A DNA stretch of 64,000 nucleotides from Pseudonocardia benzenivorans CB1190 (GTDB taxonomy: Bacteria; Actinomycetota; Actinomycetes; Mycobacteriales; Pseudonocardiaceae): contig NC_015312.1 of assembly GCF_000196675.2 (NCBI RefSeq), forward strand, positions 5,084,001 through 5,148,000. Reading direction: 5' to 3'. Below are positions 17,387 through 26,856 of the stretch, in pieces; the first letter of the stretch is position 1, and the number at the start of each line of letters is the position of its first letter. Both the position numbers and the translations under genes were made by a program. Below the pieces are notes generated by a model, which worked only from the letters and a program-made list of their open reading frames with translations, was not told the DNA's origin and did no database searches.

Positions 17387-17950
17387 TCACGAGGCCGGAC
17401 CGTACCGGACCCCGACGTGCAGCACCGTGTCCCCGTAACGGCGCTCACGCCGCCCCTCGAAACCCTCCGGCCAGCCGAACGACCCGGACCGGGCGTCCCG
17501 CTCCACGACGACGACCGTCTGCTCAGCCAGCCAGCCGCCGCGGGCGGCCGCGCTGAGCCAGGCCGCGATCTCCGTGTCGGGCACGGCGTAGGGCGGGTCG
17601 GCGAGCACGACGTCGAAACGCCCGCGCGGGGCGCCCGCCAGCGCCGCCGCCACCGTCGCGGCGACGACCTCTCCCCCGAGCCCGAGTTCGGAGACGTTGC
17701 GCCGCAGGATGTTCGCCGCCTTCTTGTCGGACTCGACGAACACCGCGTGCGCCGCGCCGCGCGACAGCGCCTCCAACCCGAGCGCGCCCGAGCCCGCGCA
17801 GAGGTCGAGCACGCGCGCGCCGTCGAGGCCCGGGTCGGCGTCGAGCGCGCTGAACAGTGCCTCGCGCACGCGGTCGGACGTCGGCCGGGTGCCGCGGGGC
17901 GGCACGACGAGGCGCCGCCCCCCGGCCCGGCCGGCGATGATCCGCGTCAC
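17387..17950 (-). CDS. rsmD: 16S rRNA (guanine(966)-N2)-methyltransferase
   Basis: A 187-residue SAM-dependent methyltransferase that modifies 16S rRNA. SAM-binding motif VLDLCAGSGALGLEALSRG and the catalytic DPPY (VVLADPPYAVPD) are present, with the family N-terminus MTRIIAGRAGGRRLVVPP and RPTSDRVREALF. It starts with GTG seven bases after the pyruvate carboxylase stop, so the two are probably co-transcribed. Confidence 0.95.
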   Translation of the reverse strand: MTRIIAGRAGGRRLVVPPRGTRPTSDRVREALFSALDADPGLDGARVLDLCAGSGALGLEALSRGAAHAVFVESDKKAANILRRNVSELGLGGEVVAATVAAALAGAPRGRFDVVLADPPYAVPDTEIAAWLSAAARGGWLAEQTVVVVERDARSGSFGWPEGFEGRRERRYGDTVLHVGVRYGPAS

Positions 17951-17957
17951 GGCCCCG

Positions 17958-20900
17958 TCACGAGATCTCCAGCAGCAGGTCGCCGCCCTCGACCTGCTGG
18001 ACCTTCCCGATCGCGAGCCGCTCGACGGTGCCCGCCTTCTGCGCGGTGATCGACGCCTCCATCTTCATGGCCTCGATCGTCGCGACGGTCTGCCCGGCGT
18101 CGACCTGGTCGCCCTCGCCGACCTGGAGCGTCACCACGCCCGCGAACGGGGCGGCGACGTGGCGGTCGTTGCCGCGCTCGGCCTTCTCGGCGGCCTTGAC
18201 GTCGGTGGCCACCGAGCGGTCGCGCACCGAGACCGGGCGCAGCTGGCCGTTGAGCGTGGTCAGCACGGTGCGGATGCCGCGCTCGTCGGGTTCGGAGATC
18301 GCCTCCAGCTCGATGATCAGGTCGACGCCGCGGTCGATGGGGGCGGAGTGCTCGACCTCGGGCTCGAGACCGTAGAAGTAGTCCTTGCTCGACAGCACGC
18401 TCGTGTCGCCGTAGTCCTCGCGGTGGGTCTCGAACTCCTTGGTCGGGCCGGGGAACAGCAGCCGGTTGAGCGTGCGGCGGCGGTCCTCGCGCAGCCCGCG
18501 GCGGTCGTCGATCGACAGCTCGGCCGGCTCGTGCTCGGGCTTGCGCCCCTCCAGCGCCCGGGTCCGGAACGGCTCGGGCCAGCCGCCGGGCGGGTCGCCC
18601 AGCTCGCCGCGCAGGAAGCCGATCACCGAGTCCGGCACGTCGAACTTGGCGGGGTCGGACTCGAAGTCGGCCGGGTCGACGCCCGCGCCGACCAGGTGCA
18701 GCGCCAGGTCACCGACGACCTTCGACGACGGCGTCACCTTCACCAGCCGGCCCAGCATCCGGTCGGCCGCGGCGTAGCAGTCCTCGATCAGCTCGAAGCG
18801 GTCGCCCAGGCCGAGCGCGATGGCCTGCTGGCGCAGGTTGGACAGCTGCCCGCCCGGGATCTCGTGGTGGTAGACCCGGCCCGTCGGGGACGCGAGCCCG
18901 GACTCGAACGGCGCGTAGACCTTGCGGACCGCCTCCCAGTACGGCTCCAGGTCGCCGACCGCCTGCAGCGACAGGCCCGTCTCCCGCTCGGTGTGGTCGG
19001 TGGCCGCGACCAGCGCGGAGAGCGACGGCTGGCTCGTCGTGCCCGCCATGCTCGCGACCGCCGCGTCGACCGCGTCGACCCCGGCGTCGATCGCCGCCGT
19101 CAACGTCGCGAGCTGGCCGCCCGCGGTGTCGTGGGTGTGCAGGTGCACCGGCAGGTCGAACCGCTCGCGCAGCGCCGTGACCAGCGTCCGCGCCGCCGGC
19201 GGGCGCAGCAGGCCCGCCATGTCCTTGATCGCCAGGACGTGCGCGCCCGCGTCGACGATCTGCTCGGCCAGCCGCAGGTAGTAGTCCAGCGTGTAGAGCG
19301 TCTCGCCCGGGTCGGACAGGTCCGCGGTGTAGCACAGCGCCACCTCGGCGAGGCTGGTCCCGGTCTCGCGGACCGCGGCGATCGCCGGGCGCATCTGCTC
19401 GACGTCGTTGAGGGCGTCGAAGATCCGGAAGATGTCCATCCCCGTCGCGGCCGCCTCGGCGACGAACGCGTCGGTCACCTCGGTCGGGTACGGCGTGTAG
19501 CCGACCGTGTTGCGCCCGCGCAGCAGCATCTGCGTGCACAGGTTCGGCACCGCCTCGCGCAGCGCCGCCAGCCGCTCCCACGGGTCCTCGGCCAGGAACC
19601 GCAGCGCGACGTCGTAGGTCGCCCCGCCCCAGCACTCCAGCGACAGCAGCTGCGGCGCCGTCCGCGCCACGTACGGGGCGACCGCGAGCAGGTCACGGGT
19701 CCGCACCCGCGTCGCCAGCAGCGACTGGTGCGCGTCGCGGAACGTCGTGTCGGTGACGGCGACGGCGGTCTGCTCGCGCAGCCGCGCCGCGAAGCCCTCG
19801 GGCCCGAGCTCGCGCAGCAGCTGGCGCGACCCGTCGGGCGCGGGGGCCTTCAGGTCGACCCGCGGCAGCTTGTCGGTGGGCTCGACGACCTTGGGCCGCG
19901 GCCCGTTCGGCTTGTTGACGGTGATGTCGGCGAGGTAGTTGAGCAGCCGCGTGCCGCGGTCGGCCGACGGGCGGGCGTTGAGCAGGTGCGGCCGGTCCTC
20001 GATGAAGCTGGTCGTGACCCGGCCCTGCTGGAAGTCGGGGTCGTTGAGCACCGCCGCCAGGAACGGCAGGTTCGACGACACCCCCCGGATGCGGAACTCC
20101 GCGATCGCCCGCCGCGCCCGGCGCACCGCGTTGGAGAAGTCGTGGCCGTGGCAGGTCAGCTTGACCAGCATCGAGTCGAAGTGCGCACTGACCTCGGCCC
20201 CGGTGTGGGTCGTGCCGCCGTCGAGCCGCACGCCCGGGCCGCCCGGGGACCGGTACGCGCTGATCGTCCCGGTGTCGGGGCGGAACCCGTTGGCCGGGTC
20301 CTCGGTGGTGACGCGGCACTGCAGCGCCGCACCCGACAGCGTCACCTGGTCCTGGGTGAGCCGCAGCGACGGCAGCGTCGCCCCCGCCGCGATGCGCAGC
20401 TGCGCGATCACCAGGTCGCGGTCGGTGACCTGCTCGGTGACCGTGTGCTCCACCTGGATGCGCGGGTTCATCTCGATGAAGACGTGGTTGCCGCGCTCGT
20501 CGAGCAGGAACTCGACGGTGCCCGCGTTGACGTAGCCGATGTGGCGGGCGAACGCGACCGCGTCGGCGCAGATCCGGTCCCGGAGCTCCGGGTCGAGGTT
20601 CGGCGCCGGGGCGATCTCGATGACCTTCTGGTGGCGCCGCTGCACCGAGCAGTCGCGCTCGTAGAGGTGCACCACGTCGCCCTGGCCGTCGGCGAGGATC
20701 TGCACCTCGATGTGCCGCGGGTTGACCACGGCCTGCTCCAGGAACACCGTCGCGTCGCCGAAGGCCGACTCGGCCTCGCGCATCGCCGCCTCGATCGCGT
20801 CCCGCAGGTCTCCCGGCTCCGCGACGCGGCGCATGCCGCGCCCGCCACCACCGGCGACGGCCTTGACGAAGATCGGGAAGCCGATCTCGTCGGCGGCGGC

Positions 20901-21335
20901 GACCAGCGCGTCGACATCGGTGCCCGGCTCGCTCGAACGCAGGACCGCCACACCGGCCTCGCGCGCCGCCGCGACGGCGCGGGCCTTGTTGCCGGTCAGG
21001 TGCAGTACCTCGGCGGGCGGCCCGACGAACACGATCCCCGCCGCCTCGCACGCCTCGGCGAGATCGGGGTTCTCCGACAGGAAGCCGTAGCCGGGGTAGA
21101 TCGCATCGGCACCGGCGCGCCGGGCTGCGGCCACCACCTCCTCGACGGACAGGTAGGCCCGGACGGGGTGGCCGCGCTCGCCGATGAGGTAGGACTCGTC
21201 GGCCTTCGCGCGGTGCAGCGAGTTGCGGTCCTCGTGGGGGTAGACCGCGACGGTCGCGATCCCGAGCTCATAGGCCGCGCGGAACGCGCGGATCGCGATC
21301 TCGCCCCGGTTGGCGACGAGCACCTTGCCGAACAT
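17958..21335 (-). CDS. pyc: Pyruvate carboxylase
   Basis: A full-length 1125-residue anaplerotic enzyme that carboxylates pyruvate to oxaloacetate. Biotin carboxylase domain at the N-terminus (KVLVANRGEIAIRAFRAA, with the ATP-grasp loop GGGGRGMRRV), carboxyltransferase domain in the middle (VTDTTFRDAHQSLLATRVR), PYC allosteric/conserved carboxylase domain, and a C-terminal biotinyl domain with the biotin Lys near residue 1091 (EAMKM). Start at 21335 is preceded by AGGGAG. In this genome it would feed oxaloacetate into the TCA/glyoxylate steps that the glc genes also serve. Confidence 0.98.
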   Translation of the reverse strand: MFGKVLVANRGEIAIRAFRAAYELGIATVAVYPHEDRNSLHRAKADESYLIGERGHPVRAYLSVEEVVAAARRAGADAIYPGYGFLSENPDLAEACEAAGIVFVGPPAEVLHLTGNKARAVAAAREAGVAVLRSSEPGTDVDALVAAADEIGFPIFVKAVAGGGGRGMRRVAEPGDLRDAIEAAMREAESAFGDATVFLEQAVVNPRHIEVQILADGQGDVVHLYERDCSVQRRHQKVIEIAPAPNLDPELRDRICADAVAFARHIGYVNAGTVEFLLDERGNHVFIEMNPRIQVEHTVTEQVTDRDLVIAQLRIAAGATLPSLRLTQDQVTLSGAALQCRVTTEDPANGFRPDTGTISAYRSPGGPGVRLDGGTTHTGAEVSAHFDSMLVKLTCHGHDFSNAVRRARRAIAEFRIRGVSSNLPFLAAVLNDPDFQQGRVTTSFIEDRPHLLNARPSADRGTRLLNYLADITVNKPNGPRPKVVEPTDKLPRVDLKAPAPDGSRQLLRELGPEGFAARLREQTAVAVTDTTFRDAHQSLLATRVRTRDLLAVAPYVARTAPQLLSLECWGGATYDVALRFLAEDPWERLAALREAVPNLCTQMLLRGRNTVGYTPYPTEVTDAFVAEAAATGMDIFRIFDALNDVEQMRPAIAAVRETGTSLAEVALCYTADLSDPGETLYTLDYYLRLAEQIVDAGAHVLAIKDMAGLLRPPAARTLVTALRERFDLPVHLHTHDTAGGQLATLTAAIDAGVDAVDAAVASMAGTTSQPSLSALVAATDHTERETGLSLQAVGDLEPYWEAVRKVYAPFESGLASPTGRVYHHEIPGGQLSNLRQQAIALGLGDRFELIEDCYAAADRMLGRLVKVTPSSKVVGDLALHLVGAGVDPADFESDPAKFDVPDSVIGFLRGELGDPPGGWPEPFRTRALEGRKPEHEPAELSIDDRRGLREDRRRTLNRLLFPGPTKEFETHREDYGDTSVLSSKDYFYGLEPEVEHSAPIDRGVDLIIELEAISEPDERGIRTVLTTLNGQLRPVSVRDRSVATDVKAAEKAERGNDRHVAAPFAGVVTLQVGEGDQVDAGQTVATIEAMKMEASITAQKAGTVERLAIGKVQQVEGGDLLLEIS

Positions 21336-21643
21336 CGGACTCCCTGGGTCTGGGGGTTGGTGTCCGGGACGGGTGGCGCCCGGGACGCGCGAGATCGTCT
21401 CATGGTGCGCCGGTCAGGGCCGCCACGAGAGCGGCCCGTCACCCCCTCCGGGGGCTGCTCCCGGAGCGTCCCCGGGCGACGCACGGGCCCGGAACCGATC
21501 CGCACGCGCTCGGTACACGTCCGACCGGGCGACCCTCACGAACGCCGCGTATCGCGCGCTACCCGCTCGGACCAGCGGGGCCGTACGCCGATTCCCCGGT
21601 CACGACGATGCGCGACGACCACCTCATCGGGTACCAAGGAGGC
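21336..21643. other. Divergent intergenic region, pyc and a membrane-protein gene
   Basis: About 300 bases between divergently oriented genes. The leftward side holds the pyc ribosome binding site. On the right, AAGGAGG at 21635-21641 lies only two bases before the ATG at 21644. No repeat, RNA gene or convincing operator was recognised. Confidence 0.5.
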
Positions 21644-22510
21644 ATGGGACGGTCTCGCGCGCGAGCAGGGTGGGCGGCCAGGTCGGTCCCGCCGCCGGGA
21701 CGGATGCGGCACGGCGGCTTCGGCCCGCCGCCGTACGGCCGCTACCGCGGCAGGCCCGGCGCCGGGCCGCTGCAGGGCCACGGGTTCGCGCACTACGGCC
21801 GGCCGGTCGGCCCGCGCGTCCCGACGGTACTCGCGCTCCTGCCCCTCATCCTGATCATGGCCGCGCCGCCGCTGCTGTTCATGGGCTGGGCGACCAGTGG
21901 CATGATCTTCCCGCTGCTGATCTTCGTGAGCATCGCGGCCACCGGCCACCGCCGGCGTCGGATGGCCGCCGCCCAGGTACCGCGGGTCGCCGCGCGCCCG
22001 GTGCCGCCGCGCGCCCCGCAGCCCCCGCCGTGGCAGGTGGCCAAGAAGCGGTTCGACGCGCTGCGCACCCACTACGCCGCCTACGAGTGCGACCCGATGG
22101 CCGTGCTGCGGCTGCCCGCGCTGTGCGACGTCACCGTCCCCAGCACCGCGCGGTTCGTCGACGCGTTCGCCGAGGCCCAGGCCCTGGAGACCGACGCGCC
22201 GCCGCCCCCGGAGCACGCACGGTCGTTCATCGCGGCCGTCGAGCGCGCCGACCGGGCGTGGCGGGCCGCGATCGACGCCGCCGAGCGCATCCGGCTGTCG
22301 AACCTCACGCCCGAGGAGCGCGGCAGCGTCGAGCGGATCATCAAGCTCCTGACGACGGCCCGCGACTCCGACAGCGAGGCCGAGCGGCTCGCCGCCTACG
22401 CCAAGGCTCGCTCCGAGCTGAGCAGGCTCGACCGTGCCGGCGTCATCCACCTGCCGAAGACGGCGGTGGCCGCCCTCGACGCCGAGTCGCGCGGGCAGCT
22501 CTCCGCCTGA
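21644..22510 (+). CDS. Membrane protein of unknown function
   Basis: A 288-residue protein not recognised. The N-terminus is Arg/Gly/Pro-rich and basic (about 60 residues), then two hydrophobic segments (VPTVLALLPLILIMAAPPLL and GMIFPLLIFVSIAAT) with a short turn, then HRRRR and a largely helical soluble C-terminal half rich in Ala/Glu/Arg that may form coiled coil. It could be a hairpin-anchored cytoplasmic scaffold. The start is uncertain: ATG 21644 has AAGGAGG too close, and an in-frame ATG at 21608 would add 12 residues. Convergent with recG, 18 bases apart. Confidence 0.7.
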   Translation: MGRSRARAGWAARSVPPPGRMRHGGFGPPPYGRYRGRPGAGPLQGHGFAHYGRPVGPRVPTVLALLPLILIMAAPPLLFMGWATSGMIFPLLIFVSIAATGHRRRRMAAAQVPRVAARPVPPRAPQPPPWQVAKKRFDALRTHYAAYECDPMAVLRLPALCDVTVPSTARFVDAFAEAQALETDAPPPPEHARSFIAAVERADRAWRAAIDAAERIRLSNLTPEERGSVERIIKLLTTARDSDSEAERLAAYAKARSELSRLDRAGVIHLPKTAVAALDAESRGQLSA

Positions 22511-22528
22511 GCTGAGCGCCGGCAGGGC

Positions 22529-24775
22529 TCACACCTTCGACAGGAACTCGGCCTGCTCCTCGTCGCCGACGACCTGGCGCGCGAGCGTCCGCAGGCCCGG
22601 GTGCCCGGCCAGGTCGGGATCGTGGTCGACGATGTCGGTGGCGTACACCCGCGCCTTCTCGATGACCGTCTCGTGGCGCAGCAGCGACAGGAGCTTGAGC
22701 GTCGACCGCTTGCCCGACTGCACCGCGCCCAGCACGTCGCCCTCCCGCCGCAGCTCCAGGTCGAGCCGGGCGAGCTCGAAACCGTCGGTGGTCGACGCGA
22801 TCGCGTCGAGGCGCTCGCGCGCCGTGGTGCCGGCGGGCACGTCGGTGACGAGCAGGCACACGCCCGGCGCCTCGCCACGGCCGACCCGGCCGCGCAGCTG
22901 GTGCAGCTGTGACAGGCCGAACCGGTCGGCGTCGAGGATGACCATCCCCGTCGAGTTGGGGACGTCGACGCCGACCTCGATCACCGTCGTCGCGACCAGG
23001 ACGTCGATCTCCCCCGCCTCGAAGGCCCGCATCGTGGCGTCCTTCTCGTCGGCCGGGAGCTTGCCGTGCAGGATCCCCAGCCGCAGCCCCGCGAGCGGAC
23101 CCTCGGCGAGCTTCGGCGCGACCTCCAGCACCGCGAGCGGCGGGCGGCGGGCCCCGTCGTCGGAGCCGGCGCCTCCACCGACGTCGGGGTCGGGGTCGTC
23201 GAGGTCGACGAGCTCGCCCTCGAAGAGATCGCCGTCGTCGGCCTTCGCGGGGTCGCCGCCGACCCGCGGGCACACGACGTAGACCTGGTGACCGTCGGCG
23301 ACCTCCTCGCGGATGCGCTGCCACACCCGCTCCAGCCACGCGGGTTTCTCCCCCGCGGGCACGACCGTCGTGCTGATCGGCGAGCGGCCCCGGGGCAGCT
23401 CCGTGAGCGCCGAGACCTCGAGGTCGCCGTAGACGGTCATCGCCACGGTCCGCGGGATCGGCGTCGCGGTCATGACCAGCATGTGCGGGGTGCGCTCGCC
23501 GCGCCCGCGCAGCGCGTCGCGCTGCTCGACGCCGAACCGGTGCTGCTCGTCGACCACGACGAGGCCCAGGTCCGCGAAGCCCACCTTGTCCTGGATCAGC
23601 GCGTGCGTCCCGACGACGATCCCCGCCGCGCCCGACTGCACGTCGAGCATCGCCTGCCGGCGCGCCGCGGTGCCCAGCGAGCCCGTGAGCAGGGTGATCC
23701 TGGTGGCCTCCTCGGCGCCGTCGAGCTCGCCCGCCCGGCCGAGGGGGCCGAGCAGCGACCGCAGCGACCGGGCGTGCTGGGCGGCGAGCACCTCCGTCGG
23801 CGCCAGCATCGCGGCCTGCCGCCCGCTGTCGACGACCTGCAGCATCGCCCGCAGCGCCACGACCGTCTTGCCCGCGCCGACGTCGCCCTGCACGAGCCGG
23901 TTCATCGGCGTCTCGCGGGCGAGGTCGGCTGCGATCTCGGTGCCGACGGCGCGCTGGCCGTCGGTGAGCGCGAACGGGAGCCGGGCGTCGAACGCGTCGA
24001 GCAGGCCGCCCGCCCGCGGCGGGCTCGCCGTGCCGGGCCGCTCGGTGGCGTGCCGGCGCCGCAGTGCCAGCGCGAGCTGGACGCCGAGCGCCTCGTCCCA
24101 GACCAGGCGGGCGCGGGCCGCGTGGTGGTCGGCCTCGGTCTCGGGCAGGTGGATGCGCCGCAGCGCCCGGCCCAGCTCCGGCAGCTTCTCCCGGCGGCGG
24201 ATGTCCTCCGGCAACGGGTCGGTCGGGTCGTCGAGCTGGTCGAGCACCTGGCGCACGCAGCGGGCGATGTCCCAGGAGTTGAGCTTGTCGACCGCCGGGT
24301 AGACCGACACGAACGGCCGGACGTCCTCGCCCTCCTCCAGCGGCTCGAACTCGGGATGGGTGAGCTGCAGCTGGCTCTGGAAGACCCCGACCTTGCCGGA
24401 GAACAGCGCCCGCACCCCGGGCGTGAGCACGTGGGAGACCTTGTAGCCGTTGAAGAACGTGCACGAGAGCCGGCCGCCCTTGTCGTCGCGGATCACGACG
24501 TTGAGCAGCTTGCCGCGACGGCTGCGCATGTCGCGCAACGTCGCCTTCTCCACCTTGGCGACGACGGTGACGTGCTCGCCGATCTCCAGCCCGCTGATGT
24601 CGGAGAGCTTCCCGCGGTCGACGTAGCGGCGCGGGTAGTGCCGCAGCAGGTCGCCGACCGTGTGCAGGTCGAGCCGGGCGGCGAGGGCCTCGGCGGCGCG
24701 CTTGCCGAGCGGCCCGTCGAGCCGGGTGTCCATGTCGACGCCGCCGCCCGAGGGCGCGGCGATCCGCAGCGTCAT
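22529..24775 (-). CDS. recG: ATP-dependent DNA helicase RecG
   Basis: A branched-DNA helicase that rescues stalled forks, 748 residues. An N-terminal wedge/OB region (HYPRRYVDRGKLSDI, VVAKVEKATLRDMRSRRGK) precedes the superfamily 2 motor: Walker A GDVGAGKTVVALRAML, DEQHRF box (VVVDEQHRFGVEQRD), MTATPIPRT, and the C-terminal motif IEVGVDVPNSTGMVI with QLRGRVGRG. The ATG at 24775 is used; an in-frame ATG at 24733 (MDTRLDGPLGKR) is possible. A short tandem repeat at the start creates an upstream mini-ORF. It follows the FakA-like gene by 37 bases, the conserved order. Confidence 0.96.
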   Translation of the reverse strand: MTLRIAAPSGGGVDMDTRLDGPLGKRAAEALAARLDLHTVGDLLRHYPRRYVDRGKLSDISGLEIGEHVTVVAKVEKATLRDMRSRRGKLLNVVIRDDKGGRLSCTFFNGYKVSHVLTPGVRALFSGKVGVFQSQLQLTHPEFEPLEEGEDVRPFVSVYPAVDKLNSWDIARCVRQVLDQLDDPTDPLPEDIRRREKLPELGRALRRIHLPETEADHHAARARLVWDEALGVQLALALRRRHATERPGTASPPRAGGLLDAFDARLPFALTDGQRAVGTEIAADLARETPMNRLVQGDVGAGKTVVALRAMLQVVDSGRQAAMLAPTEVLAAQHARSLRSLLGPLGRAGELDGAEEATRITLLTGSLGTAARRQAMLDVQSGAAGIVVGTHALIQDKVGFADLGLVVVDEQHRFGVEQRDALRGRGERTPHMLVMTATPIPRTVAMTVYGDLEVSALTELPRGRSPISTTVVPAGEKPAWLERVWQRIREEVADGHQVYVVCPRVGGDPAKADDGDLFEGELVDLDDPDPDVGGGAGSDDGARRPPLAVLEVAPKLAEGPLAGLRLGILHGKLPADEKDATMRAFEAGEIDVLVATTVIEVGVDVPNSTGMVILDADRFGLSQLHQLRGRVGRGEAPGVCLLVTDVPAGTTARERLDAIASTTDGFELARLDLELRREGDVLGAVQSGKRSTLKLLSLLRHETVIEKARVYATDIVDHDPDLAGHPGLRTLARQVVGDEEQAEFLSKV

Positions 24776-24798
24776 CCGATCCCCGTCATCCGATCCCC
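24771..24798 (-). repeat. 14-base tandem duplication spanning the recG start
   Basis: GTCATCCGATCCCC (plus strand) occurs twice in a row at 24771-24784 and 24785-24798. On the coding strand this duplicates the start codon: the upper ATG at 24789 opens a five-codon ORF (MTGIG) whose TGA overlaps the recG ATG as ATGA, giving the architecture of translational coupling. Confidence 0.8.
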
Positions 24799-24812
24799 GT
24801 CCCGAAGAACCC

Positions 24813-26471
24813 TCACTCGACCCCCAGCACCAGCGGGTAGTCGGCCTGGCCGCCGCGGTACACGAGCACGTCGACCTCCGGGTGGGTGCGCCGCAGGTCC
24901 TCGGCCAGGCGCTCGCCCAGGTCGGCGTCCGCGTCGGCGCCGAGCAGCGCGGTCACCAGCTCGCCCCCGGCCGTCAGCATGCGGTGAGCCAACCACAGCG
25001 CACCGACGGAGAGGTCCGGGGCGATCAGCACGACCTCCCCGTCGCTGATGCCCAGCACGTCGCCGGGCGCGCACTGGCCCACCCAGGTCAGCGCCTCCGA
25101 CTCCGCGACGAGCAGCCCCCCGGTCCGGGTACCCGCCGCGGCCTCGGCCATCGCGACGACGTCGTCGCCCGGCCGGCGGGCCGGGTCGTGCACCGCGAGC
25201 GCCGAGAGTCCCTGCAGCACCGACGACGTCGGGATGACGACGACCTCCTGCCCGTCGCGCCGGGCCGCCGACGCCGCGCGTTCCGCGTGCGCGGTGACCT
25301 CCGGGTCGTCGGGCAGCAGCACGACGTGCCGCGCCCGCGTCCCGGCCAGCGCCGCGACGAGCTCGTCGGCGCCGGGCGGCGTGCCGGTCCGCTCGACGAC
25401 GTCGGCACCCGACTCCCTGGCCAGCTCCGCGACCTCGTCGCCCTCCACGACCATCAGGACCGCGCGCTCGCGGGTGAACCGGCCCCCGTCGGCGGCGGGC
25501 ACCTGGTCCTCGAAGCGCATCACCGTGACGCGGTGCGGGCGACCCGCCTCGATCCCCGCCTCGACGGCCGCGCCGATGTCGTTGCAGTGCACGTGGACGT
25601 TCCACAGGCCGGTCCCGCCCGTCGTCCCGTCGCCGACGACGGCGACCGAGTCGCCGACCGCCGTCAGGTCGGCACGCAGTGCGGCGACGCGCTCGTCGTC
25701 GGTGCCGTCGAGCAGGAACATCACCTCGTAGGCGAAGGCGTCGGCGCCGCTCTCCCGGCTCGTCGTGAGCGCCTCCGCCCCGCGCGCGGCCCTGACCCGC
25801 GAGCGGGGCACGTCCGGCGCCTCGTCGGTGGGCCTGCCCAGCGCCGTGGCCAGCGCGTCGAGCACGACCACCAGCCCGTACCCGCCCGCGTCGACGACGC
25901 CTGCCGCGGCCAGCTCGGGCAGCTGCCCCGTGGTCATCCGCAGGGCTGCGACGGCGGCCGCGGTGGCAGCGGCGGCGACCTCGCGCTCGGAGTCGCCCCC
26001 GCAGTCGCGGGCGGCCTCGGCGGCGGCCTGCAGCACGCTCAGGACGGTGCCCTCCCGCGGCCGGGCCACGGCCGCCCGGGCGAGCCGGTGCGCGCGTTCC
26101 AGCCCGGCGCGCAGGGCCCCGGCGTCGACGGCACCGGCCGCGTCCGCGATCGCCTCGGCCATCCCGCGCAGCACCTGGGAGAGGATCACCCCGGAGTTGC
26201 CCCGGGCGCCGACGAGCGCCCCCCTGGCCAGCGCCGCGGCGGCCTCCGCGCACCCCGGGCCGTCGGGCGTGGGCGGCCAGCCGTCCTCGCGGAAGCGGCG
26301 GCGCAGCTCGTCGCCCGCCGCGCGCATCGTCAGCAGCATGTTGGTGCCGGTGTCGCCGTCGGCGACCGGGAAGACGTTGATGTCGTCGATCTCCGCGCAC
26401 CGCCGCTCGAGGGCCGCCGTGGACGCCGCCGTCCACCGGCCGAGCAGGGCCGCGTCGATGATCGAGGGCAC
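24813..26471 (-). CDS. DAK2/DegV-linked kinase, fatty acid kinase FakA-like
   Basis: A 552-residue protein with an N-terminal DhaL (DAK2) nucleotide-binding domain, containing the metal-binding motif INVFPVADGDTGTNMLLTMR and GARGNSGVILSQVLRGMAEA, and a C-terminal domain as in FakA, the ATP-binding subunit that phosphorylates fatty acids carried by a FakB/DegV protein. No fakB gene is adjacent. The GTG at 26471 is supported by TACCCT exactly six bases upstream (26478-26483), a leaderless layout; a longer frame to 26534 is unlikely. Placed upstream of recG as in mycobacteria. Confidence 0.87.
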   Translation of the reverse strand: MPSIIDAALLGRWTAASTAALERRCAEIDDINVFPVADGDTGTNMLLTMRAAGDELRRRFREDGWPPTPDGPGCAEAAAALARGALVGARGNSGVILSQVLRGMAEAIADAAGAVDAGALRAGLERAHRLARAAVARPREGTVLSVLQAAAEAARDCGGDSEREVAAAATAAAVAALRMTTGQLPELAAAGVVDAGGYGLVVVLDALATALGRPTDEAPDVPRSRVRAARGAEALTTSRESGADAFAYEVMFLLDGTDDERVAALRADLTAVGDSVAVVGDGTTGGTGLWNVHVHCNDIGAAVEAGIEAGRPHRVTVMRFEDQVPAADGGRFTRERAVLMVVEGDEVAELARESGADVVERTGTPPGADELVAALAGTRARHVVLLPDDPEVTAHAERAASAARRDGQEVVVIPTSSVLQGLSALAVHDPARRPGDDVVAMAEAAAGTRTGGLLVAESEALTWVGQCAPGDVLGISDGEVVLIAPDLSVGALWLAHRMLTAGGELVTALLGADADADLGERLAEDLRRTHPEVDVLVYRGGQADYPLVLGVE

Positions 26472-26610
26472 ATCGGGAGGGTAGCGACCGGGGGGTGTGC
26501 GACGCGTCCGGCGGGCTGGGTACCCTGGAGGCACTTACGGGGTACCGGCGCACGTCCGCGTCGTGGCCCCGCACCGAGAACATCTCGTCTACCCGCTAGG
26601 AGTGACCGAC
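26472..26610. promoter_or_regulatory. Divergent promoter region of the FakA-like gene and rpmB
   Basis: Leftward -10 TACCCT at 26478-26483 gives a leaderless FakA-like transcript. Rightward TACCCT at 26521-26526 predicts an rpmB transcript starting near 26,533 with a leader of about 78 bases ending in the ribosome binding site AGGAG (26599-26603). Confidence 0.55.
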
Positions 26611-26802
26611 GTGGCTGCCGTCTGCGACGTCTGTGGCAAGGGTCCGGGCTTCGGCATGTCCGTCTCGCACTCGCACCGCCGCACCCACCGCCGCTGGAAC
26701 CCGAACATCCAGACCGTGCGCACCCGCGACGCCGGCAACAACAAGCGCCGGCAGAACGTGTGCACCTCGTGCCTGAAGGCCGGCAAGGTGACGCGCGGCT
26801 GA
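26611..26802 (+). CDS. rpmB: Large ribosomal subunit protein bL28
   Basis: A 63-residue ribosomal protein. The sequence AAVCDVCGKGPGFGMSVSHSH followed by RRTHRRWNPNIQTVR is characteristic, and two cysteine pairs (CDVC and CTSC) mark the zinc-binding form. The GTG at 26611 is selected because AGGAG lies about seven bases upstream and it gives the family N-terminus; the upstream in-frame ATG at 26497 is not credible. Confidence 0.96.
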   Translation: MAAVCDVCGKGPGFGMSVSHSHRRTHRRWNPNIQTVRTRDAGNNKRRQNVCTSCLKAGKVTRG

Positions 26803-26819
26803 CGCCACAGCACCTCTGC

Positions 26820-26856
26820 GCGAGGGCGGTCCCGGACATCCGGGCCGCCCTCTCGC
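26820..26856. terminator. Terminator hairpin after rpmB
   Basis: Arms GCGAGGGCGG...CCCGG and CCGGG...CCGCCCTCTCGC (26820-26835 and 26840-26856) form a long, nearly perfect stem with an ACAT loop 17 bases after the rpmB stop. It probably serves both rpmB and the convergent ung operon; a further 150 bases to ung hold nothing recognised. Confidence 0.72.

Noticed and set aside
17697..21854. A plus-strand open frame of about 1385 codons opposite pyc
   Set aside because: It is antisense to a complete, motif-rich pyruvate carboxylase, has an Arg/Val/Asp-rich composition, and no recognisable domain. Long antisense frames are expected in very GC-rich DNA.
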